Origin: Hymenobacter lapidiphilus
GTDB lineage: Bacteria; Bacteroidota; Bacteroidia; Cytophagales; Hymenobacteraceae
Direction of reading: 5' to 3'
NCBI RefSeq assembly: GCF_003417065.2
Contig: NZ_QVLT01000005.1
Coordinates: 62,001-126,000, forward strand
Length of the DNA: 64,000 nucleotides
Below the pieces are notes generated by a model that saw nothing but the letters and a program-made list of their open reading frames with translations, was not told where the DNA came from and did no database searches. A program made the translations under genes and the position numbers. Position 1 is the first letter of the stretch. The number at the start of each line of letters is the position of its first letter. This document shows positions 25,724-34,675 of this stretch, one piece after another.

Positions 25724-25748
25724 AACTCCGGCCTGGGGCCGGAGCTTT
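25724..25748 (-). terminator. Terminator after the small coiled-coil protein gene
   Basis: On the minus strand AGCTCCGGCC, loop, GGCCGGAGT is followed by TTTTTG. It lies just downstream of the gene at 25781-26161 and reads in its direction. Confidence 0.82.
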
Positions 25749-25780
25749 GTACGTGGTGGTGTCGGCAGAATGCCGCCGGG

Positions 25781-26161
25781 CTACACGTTACCGGCCTTCT
25801 TAGCCTCGCGGGCCCGGCGCTTTTCGTCGCGCAGGGCTTTCTTGGCTTCGCTTTCCTGGCGGCTGGCTTCTTTGGCAGTGGCACGCTGGCGCTTCAGGTC
25901 TATCTTCTGCTCTTTCATCTGCCGCTGCTGCTCGCGCATGGCCTGCTTCTGGTCCTTGAGCTGCGCTTTAGAGTCGTTGACGCTGCTCTTCGTAGCGGAG
26001 CTTTGCTGCTTCTGGGCATCCAAAGTAGCTTTGGCGTCCATCGTGCGCTGCTCCTGCATCTGGCGGCGCAGCTGCGTCGAATCGGTAATTACCTGGGCCT
26101 GGGAAGCGTGGCTGCCGAGCAGGGTAAGGGTGAAGGCGGTTAGTATGAGAAACGTTTTCAT
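25781..26161 (-). CDS. Small secreted charged coiled-coil protein
   Basis: A 126-residue protein with a signal peptide (MKTFLILTAFTLTLLGSHAS, cleavage near AQA). The mature part is almost wholly helical and made of Lys, Gln, Arg, Glu and Ala, for example QLRRQMQEQRTMDAKATLDA and REQQRQMKEQKIDLKRQRAT. No domain is recognised. Such Gln/Lys-rich periplasmic proteins are frequent in Hymenobacter-like genomes. It is a single gene with its own terminator. Confidence 0.75.
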   Translation of the reverse strand: MKTFLILTAFTLTLLGSHASQAQVITDSTQLRRQMQEQRTMDAKATLDAQKQQSSATKSSVNDSKAQLKDQKQAMREQQRQMKEQKIDLKRQRATAKEASRQESEAKKALRDEKRRAREAKKAGNV

Positions 26162-26269
26162 GGGAAGGTCGAAAGTGAAATTCGCTGCTATTACGTCGGC
26201 GCGTTGCGAACGGTCATAATCCGGGCCATTATTTTTCCGTGTACAGCTGCTTTCCAGGCAGAAACAGCG

Positions 26270-28723
26270 CTACTTAAACGACAACGGCACAATGAGCTTC
26301 ACGCTCAGGTTGCGGCCCATATTGAACACGCCCTGCCGGCCGGTGGCATAATTCACGTCGGTGTACTTGAGGCGGCTCAGATGATTCTGGTAGGCCACGT
26401 CGAACACGTTATTAAGCGTCAGGTAAAGTGAGAACAGCGTGCGGTCGGTACCCGATACCACGTCGGAGCCCAGGCCCAGGTTTACCAGCGTGTAGCCCGG
26501 TGTGCGGGTTTCGGTATCGAAGGCCGAGAAAACGCGGTTCTGGGCGAAATTGTGCTCCAGCGCCGTGCGGGCGTACAGATTGCGCAGCCGCGAGCGGCCC
26601 ACTTTCGCAAAGTTCACCCGCAGTTCCGACTGAAACCGGTCGGCCGGGATGAACGGCAGGTTGCGCTGGCCCGCGGGCTGGTCGAGCTGCACGGCCCGCA
26701 CCAGCGAAAACGAGTTTTCGAAGTGCAACCAGTCCAGCGGGTGGGGGTGCAGATCGAGGCTGATCTCGCCCCCGGCCAGCCGCGCATCACCCTGCCCGTA
26801 GCGGAATACCTGGTCGCCCTCCACCGACAGCGAGTCGCCGCCGCCGGCCGCTCCCAGCACCCGCGGGAAAATGTAGTTGCTGATGCGGTTGCGGAACGCA
26901 TCCACCGACAAATCGATGTGCTCGGAGGTGAAGGCCAGGCCGCCATCGAGCTGGAAGCTGGTTTCGGCCTTCAGGTCCGGCTCGCCAATTTCGTAGCGCA
27001 CCGTGCCCTCGTGCTTGCCGTTCGAGCCCAGCTCGGCAATGTTGGGCGCCCGGAAGCCGCGGGCCGCGTTGGCCTTCAGCACCAGCTTTTCGCCCAGCAA
27101 GTAGGCCCCGCCCACGCTGCCGCTCACGTTGCGGAAGTTGCTCGTGAAGCCCCCGAACTTCGTTTCGCCCTGGCCCGCCGGTACCGGTTGCTCGTCGGTA
27201 CCCAGGTACAGCGCGTCGGCCTTAATCCGGCGCAGATCGTAGCGCAGGCCCCCGCTCACATCGAGCCGGCCAAAGCTCTTTTTGGTTACCCCGAACACGC
27301 CGCCATCGATCAGCCGGTAAGCCGGAATCAGAAACTCCACGCCCTTGTTCTGGTTTTCCTGCTGCATCCCGCTCACCCCAAACGTGGTGTTCCAGCCGTT
27401 CATCTCGGGCAGAAACCAGCGCACGGCATAATCCACGGTGCGCAGCTGAAAGAAGAGCGAGGTTTCGGCCGGGTCGAGGGCGTTGCCGAACTCGCGGCGC
27501 AGGTTTTGCTGCCAGCCCAGGTTAGCCGTGAGCCGGTGCTGGCCCAGGATAAAGCTGTTGTCGGTACCGATTCGCAGGTGGTTGACCTGCTGGCGAGGCA
27601 CGTCCAAGCCGTAGCGGCGCAAATCGGCGTCGGTTACCGGCACGTCGGCCACATCACCATCAATAGTAGGCACCGCCTTCAGGAACCGGCCCGTCAGCGA
27701 GTCGCGGGCGCCCTCAATCAGGCCCAGTTGCTGGTTGAAGGAGTTGAACGTGAGGTGCGAGTAGCCCCAGCTTTTGTTCACGCCCACGTAGCCGCTGCCG
27801 TCCAGCTCCCGAAACCCCGAGTTGTACACCCGGCCGTCGTAGCGGTTGCGGTAGTTGCCGGCTACTTTGCCCGAGCCGCGCACCTGCCAGTTAAGGCCGC
27901 CCAGGTTGCCCGCATTCCAGAGCGAGTAGCCCTGCTGCTGGTTATTGGTTTGATACGTAGCGGCCGCCGCGCCCAGCACCCGGCCCTCGGCTACCGGCTC
28001 GGGAGGCAGGAAGTTGATGACGCCCGCCAGCCCGTCCGAGCCGTACAGCAACGAGCCCGGACCCTTGATAATCTCGGCCCTATCAATGCTGAACTCGTCG
28101 ATTTCGATGCCGTGCTCATCGCCCCACTGCTGTCCTTCCTGCTTGGCGCCGTTGTTGAGGGTGATGACGCGGTTGGCCCCCAGGCCCCGGATAACGGGCT
28201 TACTTATGGCCGCGCCGGTCGTAATTTGGCTTAGCCCGGGCACATGGGCCAGCGCATCCACGGCATTGGTAGACGAAGTTTGTTGCAGTCGTTTTTGGTC
28301 GACCACAGTAGTAGGCACGGGCGAGCGGCGCAGCTCGGTACTCGCAGATACGCCCGTAACCACTACCTGCCCAATTTCAGTGGCCGTGGGCTCCAGCACC
28401 ACAGCAATGGCCGTACTCGTGCCCGTATCCACATTGCGGGCCACTGTCGAGTAGCCCACGAAACGCACTTGCATGAGGAACCGTCCCCGGGGTAGGTTGG
28501 CGAAACTAAACTGCCCGTTTTCGTCGGTAGCCGTAGCCTGCCGCAGGTCGGGAAAATACACAGTGGCCCCGGGCAGGGCCTGGCCGGTAGCTCCATCGGT
28601 AACGCGGCCGGTTACGGGGGCGTTGGTCGTGGCTCGCGTTGCAGCCGGCGCCTGGTTAGCGGTTTGGGCCACAGCCAGGCCTGAGCCGAGTGCAAAGCCC
28701 GTCGTGACAAAAAAGCGAAGCAT
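26270..28723 (-). CDS. TonB-dependent receptor, probable metal-related uptake
   Basis: An 817-residue outer-membrane transporter. It has a signal peptide (MLRFFVTTGFALGSGLAVAQ), a CarboxypepD_reg-like domain (about 37-110, GRVTDGATGQALPGATVYFP), a plug (about 130-235, with VDALAHVPGLSQITTG and GLGANRVITLNNGAKQEGQQ), and a barrel ending in LIVPLSFK. The plug carries the siderophore/vitamin-receptor motif KPVIRGLGANRV. A small secreted His-containing protein (28971-29309) lies upstream on the same strand, suggesting a metal such as copper or zinc; the substrate is not established. There is no DUF4249 or SusD partner. Confidence 0.92.
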   Translation of the reverse strand: MLRFFVTTGFALGSGLAVAQTANQAPAATRATTNAPVTGRVTDGATGQALPGATVYFPDLRQATATDENGQFSFANLPRGRFLMQVRFVGYSTVARNVDTGTSTAIAVVLEPTATEIGQVVVTGVSASTELRRSPVPTTVVDQKRLQQTSSTNAVDALAHVPGLSQITTGAAISKPVIRGLGANRVITLNNGAKQEGQQWGDEHGIEIDEFSIDRAEIIKGPGSLLYGSDGLAGVINFLPPEPVAEGRVLGAAAATYQTNNQQQGYSLWNAGNLGGLNWQVRGSGKVAGNYRNRYDGRVYNSGFRELDGSGYVGVNKSWGYSHLTFNSFNQQLGLIEGARDSLTGRFLKAVPTIDGDVADVPVTDADLRRYGLDVPRQQVNHLRIGTDNSFILGQHRLTANLGWQQNLRREFGNALDPAETSLFFQLRTVDYAVRWFLPEMNGWNTTFGVSGMQQENQNKGVEFLIPAYRLIDGGVFGVTKKSFGRLDVSGGLRYDLRRIKADALYLGTDEQPVPAGQGETKFGGFTSNFRNVSGSVGGAYLLGEKLVLKANAARGFRAPNIAELGSNGKHEGTVRYEIGEPDLKAETSFQLDGGLAFTSEHIDLSVDAFRNRISNYIFPRVLGAAGGGDSLSVEGDQVFRYGQGDARLAGGEISLDLHPHPLDWLHFENSFSLVRAVQLDQPAGQRNLPFIPADRFQSELRVNFAKVGRSRLRNLYARTALEHNFAQNRVFSAFDTETRTPGYTLVNLGLGSDVVSGTDRTLFSLYLTLNNVFDVAYQNHLSRLKYTDVNYATGRQGVFNMGRNLSVKLIVPLSFK

Positions 28724-28970
28724 AAAAGCAGAAACAGGGAAGGCCCGGCCGCCAACGATACCGGCCAGCCTCAGCCCGGCGCAGTAATTGGCTGGAAGCT
28801 GACTGGGTGTCGTCGGCCAGAAATGGCCGGTCGCCTCAACAAGGGAAATGGAGAATAATGGACCCGCGGAGCCGTAGTAGCGCTAAAAGGGTCTGGGTAC
28901 GCGCCATCAGGCACCACCTGAAAAAGGCAGGGGTTGCTCCCATCAGAAAGCAGGGCAGCCTTGTTAAGCG

Positions 28971-29309
28971 CTAAGCCGTAGGCGGACCGCGCAAATTAGC
29001 CGTGATGCGGGTGGCCGAGTACCACAACGAAGCACCGGGCACCGAGCGAGCCAACTGGTACGCCACGGGCGGAACCGGCAGCACCAGCGGAGCCGGGGGC
29101 TGGAAGGCCGCATTGAAAAAATAGTTGACCGCGCAGTGCTGGTGCTGGCTGCTGACGACGTCGGCCTGACGGATGTTATGGCCGACTTCCAGCGCAACAT
29201 CCCCCGTGTGCTGATGCTCGTGCAGTGCCAGAATCCAAGCATCGGGTACCAGCACCCGTGCAAAGCACAGGAGCAGCACTATAGCCAGCTGGGACCGAAG
29301 AGCGCGCAT
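28971..29309 (-). CDS. Small secreted His-containing protein upstream of the TonB receptor
   Basis: A 112-residue protein with an N-terminal hydrophobic segment (SQLAIVLLLCFARVLVPDAW) that reads as a signal or TM. A His cluster follows (ALHEHQHTGDVALEVGHN) and a SSQHQHCAVNYFF motif with one Cys. The remainder is Pro-rich. His-x-His pairs plus Cys suggest metal binding. It is 247 bases upstream of the receptor on the same strand. Proteins of this layout often precede metal-linked TonB receptors in Bacteroidota. The metal is unknown. Confidence 0.7.
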   Translation of the reverse strand: MRALRSQLAIVLLLCFARVLVPDAWILALHEHQHTGDVALEVGHNIRQADVVSSQHQHCAVNYFFNAAFQPPAPLVLPVPPVAYQLARSVPGASLWYSATRITANLRGPPTA

Positions 29310-29596
29310 CAGAAAGTAGCGGAATGAAAATTAAATGTACGGCAAAATAGCCTGCCTGCCTCGCTTCGGGCGCGGCCGGATGGGGGGTAAGCCCCGGCAG
29401 ATTAACTGGATTATAGGCAGCATGGGGCGCTTAGCGAAATGCTGCAGGCCGCCAATTGATAATGAGAATAGTTGTATTTAATTGAAATAGGGATGGTATC
29501 GGAAATTTGTATTTGTAGTATGCCGCGTCCTCAGTAATATTGCATCCCGAATTTTATATGTGTGTTGTTGGAGAGATGTTTACTAGTGGGGAAGTG

Positions 29597-30046
29597 ATGG
29601 AAGTTGAAACGTTGGAAAGCCCTCTGCTGGTCAGGTATGAGTGGAATGAGGCGCTGTTGCATGCGCAGTGGCAATTTCTGTCGGCCCCGCACCGGGCGCC
29701 CTCGGCCCTGCAAAGCCTGCTGCTGGCCGCGGCTCGCCCTCGGGTGCGCGCCTGCCTCTTGGACTTACAGCATATGCCCGACCTGTCGTCGATGGGCCAG
29801 CCGCAGACGGAGTACCATTTGCTGGTGCAGCTGGCAACCCTGCCGCTACAGCACTTGGCTCTGGTATTTAAAGCGGATTGGCAGCACGAAGCCCTGCTCG
29901 CCGCCACCGACTGTCTGGCGCCCGCCTACGAGGTGCAGGTATTCGACGACGCCGCCACGGCCCTCGATTGGCTCCGGCAAACCGGCGAGGGCTACCGGGG
30001 CCGGACCGGGAGTGAGCCCAAGGGGCACTGGGCGCTGTCAAACTGA
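29597..30046 (+). CDS. Hypothetical protein, possibly STAS/SpoIIAA-like fold
   Basis: About 149 residues from the chosen start MEVETLESPLLVRYEWNEAL. ATG codons at 29558 and 29576 are in-frame alternatives. The pattern is alternating strands and helices: VRACLLDLQHMPDLSSMGQP, then LQHLALVFKADWQHEALLAA and EVQVFDDAATALDWLRQTGE. This resembles small STAS-like regulatory proteins of Bacteroidota, but no key residue proves it. It lies upstream of htpG on the same strand, with no clear operon link. Confidence 0.6.
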   Translation: MEVETLESPLLVRYEWNEALLHAQWQFLSAPHRAPSALQSLLLAAARPRVRACLLDLQHMPDLSSMGQPQTEYHLLVQLATLPLQHLALVFKADWQHEALLAATDCLAPAYEVQVFDDAATALDWLRQTGEGYRGRTGSEPKGHWALSN

Positions 30047-30159
30047 CAGCCGGAGCCAGACTGGAACAGGGTTTGAAAACAACTTTCCGCGCCGTTGGCT
30101 GCCTCATGGGGCTGGCAAAACGGCCGGTTTTTGTTTTCATTCACCTTTTCGATTCTGTT

Positions 30160-32004
30160 ATGCAAGAGAAAGGCAGCATCTCGATTCACACCGAGAACAT
30201 CTTTCCTATCATCAAGAAATTTCTCTACTCCGACCACGAGATATTCCTGCGCGAGCTGGTCAGCAATGCCGTCGACGCCACCCAGAAGCTCCAGAGCCTG
30301 GCCCGCCAGGGCGAGTATAAGGGCGAGCTGGGCGAGCTGAAGGTGCGCGTAACCGTTGACAAGGAAGCCCGCAAAATCACGGTTTCTGACCATGGCCTGG
30401 GCATGACGGCCGAGGAAATCAAGAAGTACATCAACCAGATTGCCTTCTCCGGCGCCACCGAGTTTGTGGAGAAGTACAAGGAAACCGACGCCCAGGCCAA
30501 AGACCAGATTATCGGTCAGTTCGGCCTTGGTTTCTACTCGGCCTTTATGGTGGCCAAGGAAGTGGAAATCTGGTCGAAGTCGTATAGAGAGGACACCGCC
30601 ACGGCCCACTGGACCTGCGACGGCAGCACCGAATTCACGCTCGAAGAAACCGAAGGCGAGCACGCCAAGGCCGAGCGCGGTACCGACGTGGTGCTGCACG
30701 TAGCCGACGATTCGGACGAGTTCCTGGAGCCGGCCCGCCTAAAGGGCATCCTCACCAAGTACTGCAAGTTCCTGCCCATCGAAATTGAGTTTGAGGGCGA
30801 GGTTATCAACCAGACCAAACCCATCTGGACCAAGCAGCCTGCCGACCTCACCGACGAGGACTACGTGAACTTCTACCAGGAGCTCTACCCATTCTCGGAG
30901 CCGCCCCTGTTCTGGATTCACCTCAACGTGGACTACCCCTTCAACCTGACGGGCATCCTGTACTTCCCGAAGGTGAAGGACGAGCTGCAGCTGCAACGCA
31001 ACAAAATCCAGCTCTACTCGCGCCAGGTGTTTATTACCGACGAGGTGAAGGACGTGGTGCCCGAATTCCTGATGTTGCTGCACGGCGTGATTGACTCGCC
31101 TGACATCCCGCTCAACGTGTCGCGCAGCTTCCTGCAGGCCGATGGCGCGGTGCGCAAAATCAACCAATACATCACCAAAAAGGTAGCCGACAAGCTGGCC
31201 GAGCTGTACCGCAAAGACCGCGAGGGCTACGAGCAGAAGTGGTCGGATATCGGCCTGTTCGTGAAATATGGCATGCTTTCGGACGAGAAGTTCTACGAGA
31301 AGGCCAAGGATTTCGTGCTGGTGCAGAACATAGCCGGCAAGGCTTTCACGCTGCCCGAGTACCAGGAGTTCGTGCAGGCCAACCAGAAGGACAAGAACGA
31401 GCAGACGGTTATCCTCTACACCACCGACGCCGAGGCCCAGCACGGTTTCGTGCAGGCCGCCCAGGACCGCGGGTACGACGTGCTCGTGCTCGACGGCCCG
31501 CTCGATTCGCACTTCATCGGGCAGTTGGAGCAGAAGCTCGAAAAAACGACCTTCAAACGCGTGGATGCCGAAACGACCGGCAAGCTCATCGAGAAGGACG
31601 ACGCGCCCGAAAGCGTGCTGAGCGACGACGACAAAACCCGCCTGACCGACGTGTTCAAGCAGGCCATCAGCAACGAGCACATGCATGTGCAGGTGGAGGC
31701 GCTGTCGCCCCAGGATGCGCCCGTTATCATTACGCTGCCCGAGTTTATGCGCCGCATGAAGGATATGCAGCGCACCGGTGGGGGAGGCGGCATGCAGATG
31801 TTCGGCTCGCTGCCCGACTCCTACACCGTGAGCGTGAATGCCAACCACCCGGTTACGCAGCGCGTGCTGAGTGCCGAGGGCGAAGCCGGCAGCAAGCTGG
31901 CCCGCCAGGCCTTCGACTTGGCGCTGCTGGCCCAAGGCCTGCTGAAAGGGGAGGCCCTGACGGCCTTCGTGAAGCGCAGTGCCGATTTGCTGGCGGCTGA
32001 GTAG
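30160..32004 (+). CDS. htpG: Molecular chaperone HtpG (Hsp90)
   Basis: A 614-residue ATP-dependent chaperone. The start MQEKGSISIHTENIFPIIKK is the normal family beginning; an upstream in-frame TTG adds a non-conserved leader. GHKL ATPase motifs are present: LVSNAVDATQKL (about 31-42, the Asn box), DHGLGMTAEEIKKYINQIAF (about 77-96) and GQFGLGFYSAFMVA (about 118-131). Middle-domain motifs include NLTGILYFPK, NKIQLYSRQVFITDEVKDVV and SLDIPLNVSRSFLQ-like SPDIPLNVSRSFLQ. The length fits bacterial HtpG. Monocistronic; a terminator follows. Confidence 0.97.
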   Translation: MQEKGSISIHTENIFPIIKKFLYSDHEIFLRELVSNAVDATQKLQSLARQGEYKGELGELKVRVTVDKEARKITVSDHGLGMTAEEIKKYINQIAFSGATEFVEKYKETDAQAKDQIIGQFGLGFYSAFMVAKEVEIWSKSYREDTATAHWTCDGSTEFTLEETEGEHAKAERGTDVVLHVADDSDEFLEPARLKGILTKYCKFLPIEIEFEGEVINQTKPIWTKQPADLTDEDYVNFYQELYPFSEPPLFWIHLNVDYPFNLTGILYFPKVKDELQLQRNKIQLYSRQVFITDEVKDVVPEFLMLLHGVIDSPDIPLNVSRSFLQADGAVRKINQYITKKVADKLAELYRKDREGYEQKWSDIGLFVKYGMLSDEKFYEKAKDFVLVQNIAGKAFTLPEYQEFVQANQKDKNEQTVILYTTDAEAQHGFVQAAQDRGYDVLVLDGPLDSHFIGQLEQKLEKTTFKRVDAETTGKLIEKDDAPESVLSDDDKTRLTDVFKQAISNEHMHVQVEALSPQDAPVIITLPEFMRRMKDMQRTGGGGGMQMFGSLPDSYTVSVNANHPVTQRVLSAEGEAGSKLARQAFDLALLAQGLLKGEALTAFVKRSADLLAAE

Positions 32005-32036
32005 CTTTAGAAGGTATATAAAGTTATAAGCAGTAT

Positions 32037-32068
32037 AAAACCCTGACGGCCTTGGTCGTCGGGGTTTT
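32037..32068 (+). terminator. htpG terminator
   Basis: AAAACCCTGACG pairs with CGTCGGGGTTTT across a short loop, starting about 33 bases after the htpG stop. Confidence 0.82.
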
Positions 32069-32213
32069 GTGGTTATGGAGCTGTGGAAGCCGAAAGTAAG
32101 AGCAAGCAGGCAGGCTAGGAGAGTCGGTCGGGTTGTTTTTATAGGGCGCGCTGGTACCAAATCCGTATATCTTTACGTTTCTGGCTCCGAACGAATCCTG
32201 CCCGATTTTCTAC

Positions 32214-33176
32214 ATGCGTCTGTTCCGATTGACTTCTTTGCCGGCCCTGTTGTTGCCAGGGCTTCTGCTGCTGGCCGGAGCGTCCGCCTCCTGCTCGCGC
32301 AAAACTGTTTCCTTCAACAGCCAACCCGATGCTGCCGGCCAGCTGGCCGCTGCCCCCGACAGCCTCACTACGACTGCCGATACGGCCGCAGCCCCGACAC
32401 CGGGCGGCAAGCGGGTGACCCTGACCAAAGAGCAGGAGCGGGCCGCCCGCTCCAAGGAACGAGCCGCTCAGCGCAAGCCCAAAAAGAAGAAGAACATCTT
32501 CCTGAGTGAGCCTATCAAAAAGGGCTACACCAAGTCGGGGCCGAAAGGCAAGCGGCAGGAGGTGGAAATATTCTACTACCTGCGGACCTTCCGGCAGCCC
32601 GACCCCACGGCCCTGGTCGTGTACTACTACAATCCGCGTAAGCGCAAAGTATTTAAGGCCAGCGGCGAGCTGGACCCGGCCACCGACAAGGTAATGCACG
32701 GCCCTTATAAAAAGCTGCGCGGCGGCAAGGTCATCGAAACCGGCTTCTTCGCCTACGGCACTCGCCACCTGCGCTGGGAGAAACTCACGCCCGATAACAT
32801 TCTGGTTTCCAAAACGCACTACGAGCGCGGCTTCCCACGCGACGCCAACGTAACCTACTACGACGCCGCCCGCAAACAGCTCAAGGAGGTAGTGCCCTAC
32901 CTCAACGGCCAGATGGAGGGTGACTACGTCCGCTTCCTGGCCACCGGCAAGCGGGAGTGGGAAGGCCAGTTTGAGAACGGCAAGCGCGTGGGTGAGTGGA
33001 TAAACTACTGGGGCTTCCGCAACCTGAAAGACCGCCGCCACTACGTGTACGGCTACGGCGAGTCGGGCTACGAGCCGGAGGTAAAGGAGCCAGTTCTACT
33101 AAAGGAGTACAACCGCAACGGCGTACTTATCTACGAAAAGGACAAGCTCGATAATCGGGAAAAAGCGAGCAAGTAG
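32214..33176 (+). CDS. MORN-repeat-type (YwqK-like) lipoprotein
   Basis: A 320-residue lipoprotein: signal and lipobox LLAGASASC near Cys27. A low-complexity basic region follows (ARSKERAAQRKPKKKKNIFL). Then come repeat units of the MORN/YwqK pattern, for example MHGPYKKLRGGKVIETGFFA and MEGDYVRFLATGKREWEGQF followed by ENGKRVGEWINYW. YwqK-like proteins are often labelled antitoxins, but a lipoprotein version cannot act on a cytoplasmic toxin directly. A surface or envelope scaffold role is more likely. A TATCTTTA resembling a -7 box lies at about 32166. Confidence 0.82.
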   Translation: MRLFRLTSLPALLLPGLLLLAGASASCSRKTVSFNSQPDAAGQLAAAPDSLTTTADTAAAPTPGGKRVTLTKEQERAARSKERAAQRKPKKKKNIFLSEPIKKGYTKSGPKGKRQEVEIFYYLRTFRQPDPTALVVYYYNPRKRKVFKASGELDPATDKVMHGPYKKLRGGKVIETGFFAYGTRHLRWEKLTPDNILVSKTHYERGFPRDANVTYYDAARKQLKEVVPYLNGQMEGDYVRFLATGKREWEGQFENGKRVGEWINYWGFRNLKDRRHYVYGYGESGYEPEVKEPVLLKEYNRNGVLIYEKDKLDNREKASK

Positions 33177-33186
33177 CCCAAGTGTG

Positions 33187-33244
33187 GAGTGGTGCGCAGA
33201 AAAGCGAAGCTAATCCCCGCACCCTACGCTGTTCTGCGCCACTC
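33187..33244. repeat. Inverted repeat between convergent genes
   Basis: GAGTGGTGCGCAGA (33187-33200) pairs with TCTGCGCCACTC (33233-33244), the right arm running into the yraN stop codon. Likely a bidirectional terminator. Confidence 0.72.
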
Positions 33245-33602
33245 AATAAAAGGCATCTTCAAAATGCTCTATTCGTAGGCCGGCGACGGCAGGGGTTAGG
33301 GCCACGATGTCGAAGCGGATGTCTGTGGGCCAGGCCAGCGTTTCTTGCAGATGCTCGGCGGCCAGACGCAGCAGTTGCCGCTTGCGCTCGGTTACGAATT
33401 CTTCGGGGTAGCCATAGCGCTCCGACGAGCGCGCCTTCACCTCCACCAGCACCAGCAGCGCGGGTGGCCGGCGCATCACCAAATCCACTTCGGCACGTCG
33501 GAAACGGAAGTTGCGGTGTAGCAGCTCGTAGCCCTGGGCCAGCAGGTAGCGCAGAGCGGCCTCCTCGCCATCGTGGCCGAGCTGGTGGGCAGGAATGAGC
33601 AT
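33243..33602 (-). CDS. yraN: YraN family (UPF0102) nuclease-like protein
   Basis: A 119-residue protein of the UPF0102 family, which has a Holliday-junction-resolvase/restriction endonuclease fold. Motifs seen: GHDGEEAALRYLLAQGYELL at 9-28, NFRFRRAEVDLVMRR with Glu and Asp, and LLVLVEVKARSSERYG with the E-x-K pair. This is the complete E-D-E-x-K set. The length is typical. The cellular role of YraN is not established. It stands alone between convergent and divergent neighbours. Confidence 0.92.
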   Translation of the reverse strand: MLIPAHQLGHDGEEAALRYLLAQGYELLHRNFRFRRAEVDLVMRRPPALLVLVEVKARSSERYGYPEEFVTERKRQLLRLAAEHLQETLAWPTDIRFDIVALTPAVAGLRIEHFEDAFY

Positions 33603-33685
33603 AGTGGGGATGGGTTATGGGTAGCGGGAAGCGCGACAGGATGGGGAAAGCGGCGACTGAGGGACCGGGTTGGGGCGAAATCTAG

Positions 33686-33693
33686 TACCTTTG
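33686..33693 (+). promoter_or_regulatory. -7 box (TACCTTTG) far upstream of lipB
   Basis: TACCTTTG fits TAnnTTTG exactly. It lies 170 bases before the lipB ATG, giving an unusually long leader or a separate small RNA. The leader contains short hairpins such as CCCGGGGAAAGTCCCC. The nearest TTG upstream is spaced too closely to be a good -33 box. Confidence 0.45.
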
Positions 33694-33862
33694 CCTGCCA
33701 TTTGAAACAGGAAATACCTGGGTCGGTTCCGCAAGGCAGTGGTCTTTTTCCCGGGGAAAGTCCCCTTCAGCCTGCCGGCCAGGGTTTGATAACCTGCTGA
33801 CCGCCAAAGCGCAGCCCGCAGCCGTACGTTCGGCCGCGCCTGCTCCGCCCGCTCAACCCACC

Positions 33863-34675
33863 ATGACCACCATCTTTTCTACCTGCGCAATTCCGGCCGC
33901 TGCTCCCGAGGCCCAACCGGTAGCCGGGGCCGCGCCAGCCAGTTCCGGCCAGAGTCGCCAGGTGCTGGTGCAGCGGCTGGGCCGGGTCGAATATGCCCCG
34001 GCCTGGGAGCTGCAGGAGCAGCTGCTGGCCGAAACGCTGGCCTTAAAAACCCGAAACCGGCTGGCTGTTGAAGGTGGCCAGCCATCGGTTGCCACGCTCA
34101 ACCACCTGCTGCTGTGCGAGCATCCGCCCGTATATACGCTGGGCAAAAGCGGCAAGTCCGAACACTTGCTACTCGACGACGCGGGCTTAGCCGCCCACGG
34201 TGCCACCTTCCACCGCATCAACCGCGGCGGCGACATTACCTTCCACGGCCCCGGCCAGCTGGTAGGCTACCCCATCTTCGACCTCGATAATTTCTTCACC
34301 GACATTCACCGCTACCTGCGGCTGCTCGAAGAAGCCGTTATCCTGACACTGGCCGATTATGGCCTGCGCGCCGGCCGCATTGCCGGGCTTACCGGAGTTT
34401 GGCTCGATTTTGAAGAGGGCGCGCTTAACCCGCGCAAAATCTGTGCGTTGGGTGTAAAGTGCAGCCGCTGGGTAACCATGCACGGCTTCGCCCTCAACGT
34501 AAACACCGACCTGAGCTACTTTGGCCACATTGTGCCCTGCGGCATCACCGACAAAGCTGTTACCTCGCTGCAGCACGAGCTGGGCCACACGGTTCCCCTG
34601 GCCGAAGTGCAGGAGTATTTGCTGCCCCACCTGGCCGCTTTGTTTGCTGCCGACCTGATTTCCGTCAGTCCATGA
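33863..34675 (+). CDS. lipB: Octanoyltransferase LipB
   Basis: A 270-residue enzyme moving octanoyl from acyl-carrier protein to lipoate-dependent enzymes. The family core begins near residue 37 (VLVQRLGRVEYAPAWELQEQ). Motifs: HPPVYTLGKSGKSEHL, FHRINRGGDITFHGPGQLVG (active-site region), then ALGVKCSRWVTMHGFALNVN with the catalytic Lys and FGHIVPCGI with the catalytic Cys. About 35 extra Ala/Pro-rich residues precede the core, so an internal start is possible. Its TGA overlaps the ATG of the next gene (ATGA). Confidence 0.94.
   Translation: MTTIFSTCAIPAAAPEAQPVAGAAPASSGQSRQVLVQRLGRVEYAPAWELQEQLLAETLALKTRNRLAVEGGQPSVATLNHLLLCEHPPVYTLGKSGKSEHLLLDDAGLAAHGATFHRINRGGDITFHGPGQLVGYPIFDLDNFFTDIHRYLRLLEEAVILTLADYGLRAGRIAGLTGVWLDFEEGALNPRKICALGVKCSRWVTMHGFALNVNTDLSYFGHIVPCGITDKAVTSLQHELGHTVPLAEVQEYLLPHLAALFAADLISVSP

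Noticed and set aside
26552..28234. Plus-strand reading frame of 560 codons opposite the second TonB receptor
   Set aside because: Antisense shadow; no domain and low-complexity composition.
28724..28970. Possible cobalamin riboswitch before the second TonB receptor
   Set aside because: No B12-box-like core or conserved peripheral stems could be seen in the 247 bases.
30739..32160. Minus-strand reading frame of 473 codons opposite htpG
   Set aside because: htpG is intact and unmistakable; the antisense frame lacks any motif.
32214..33176. YwqK toxin-antitoxin module
   Set aside because: The product is a lipoprotein and no toxin gene is adjacent.
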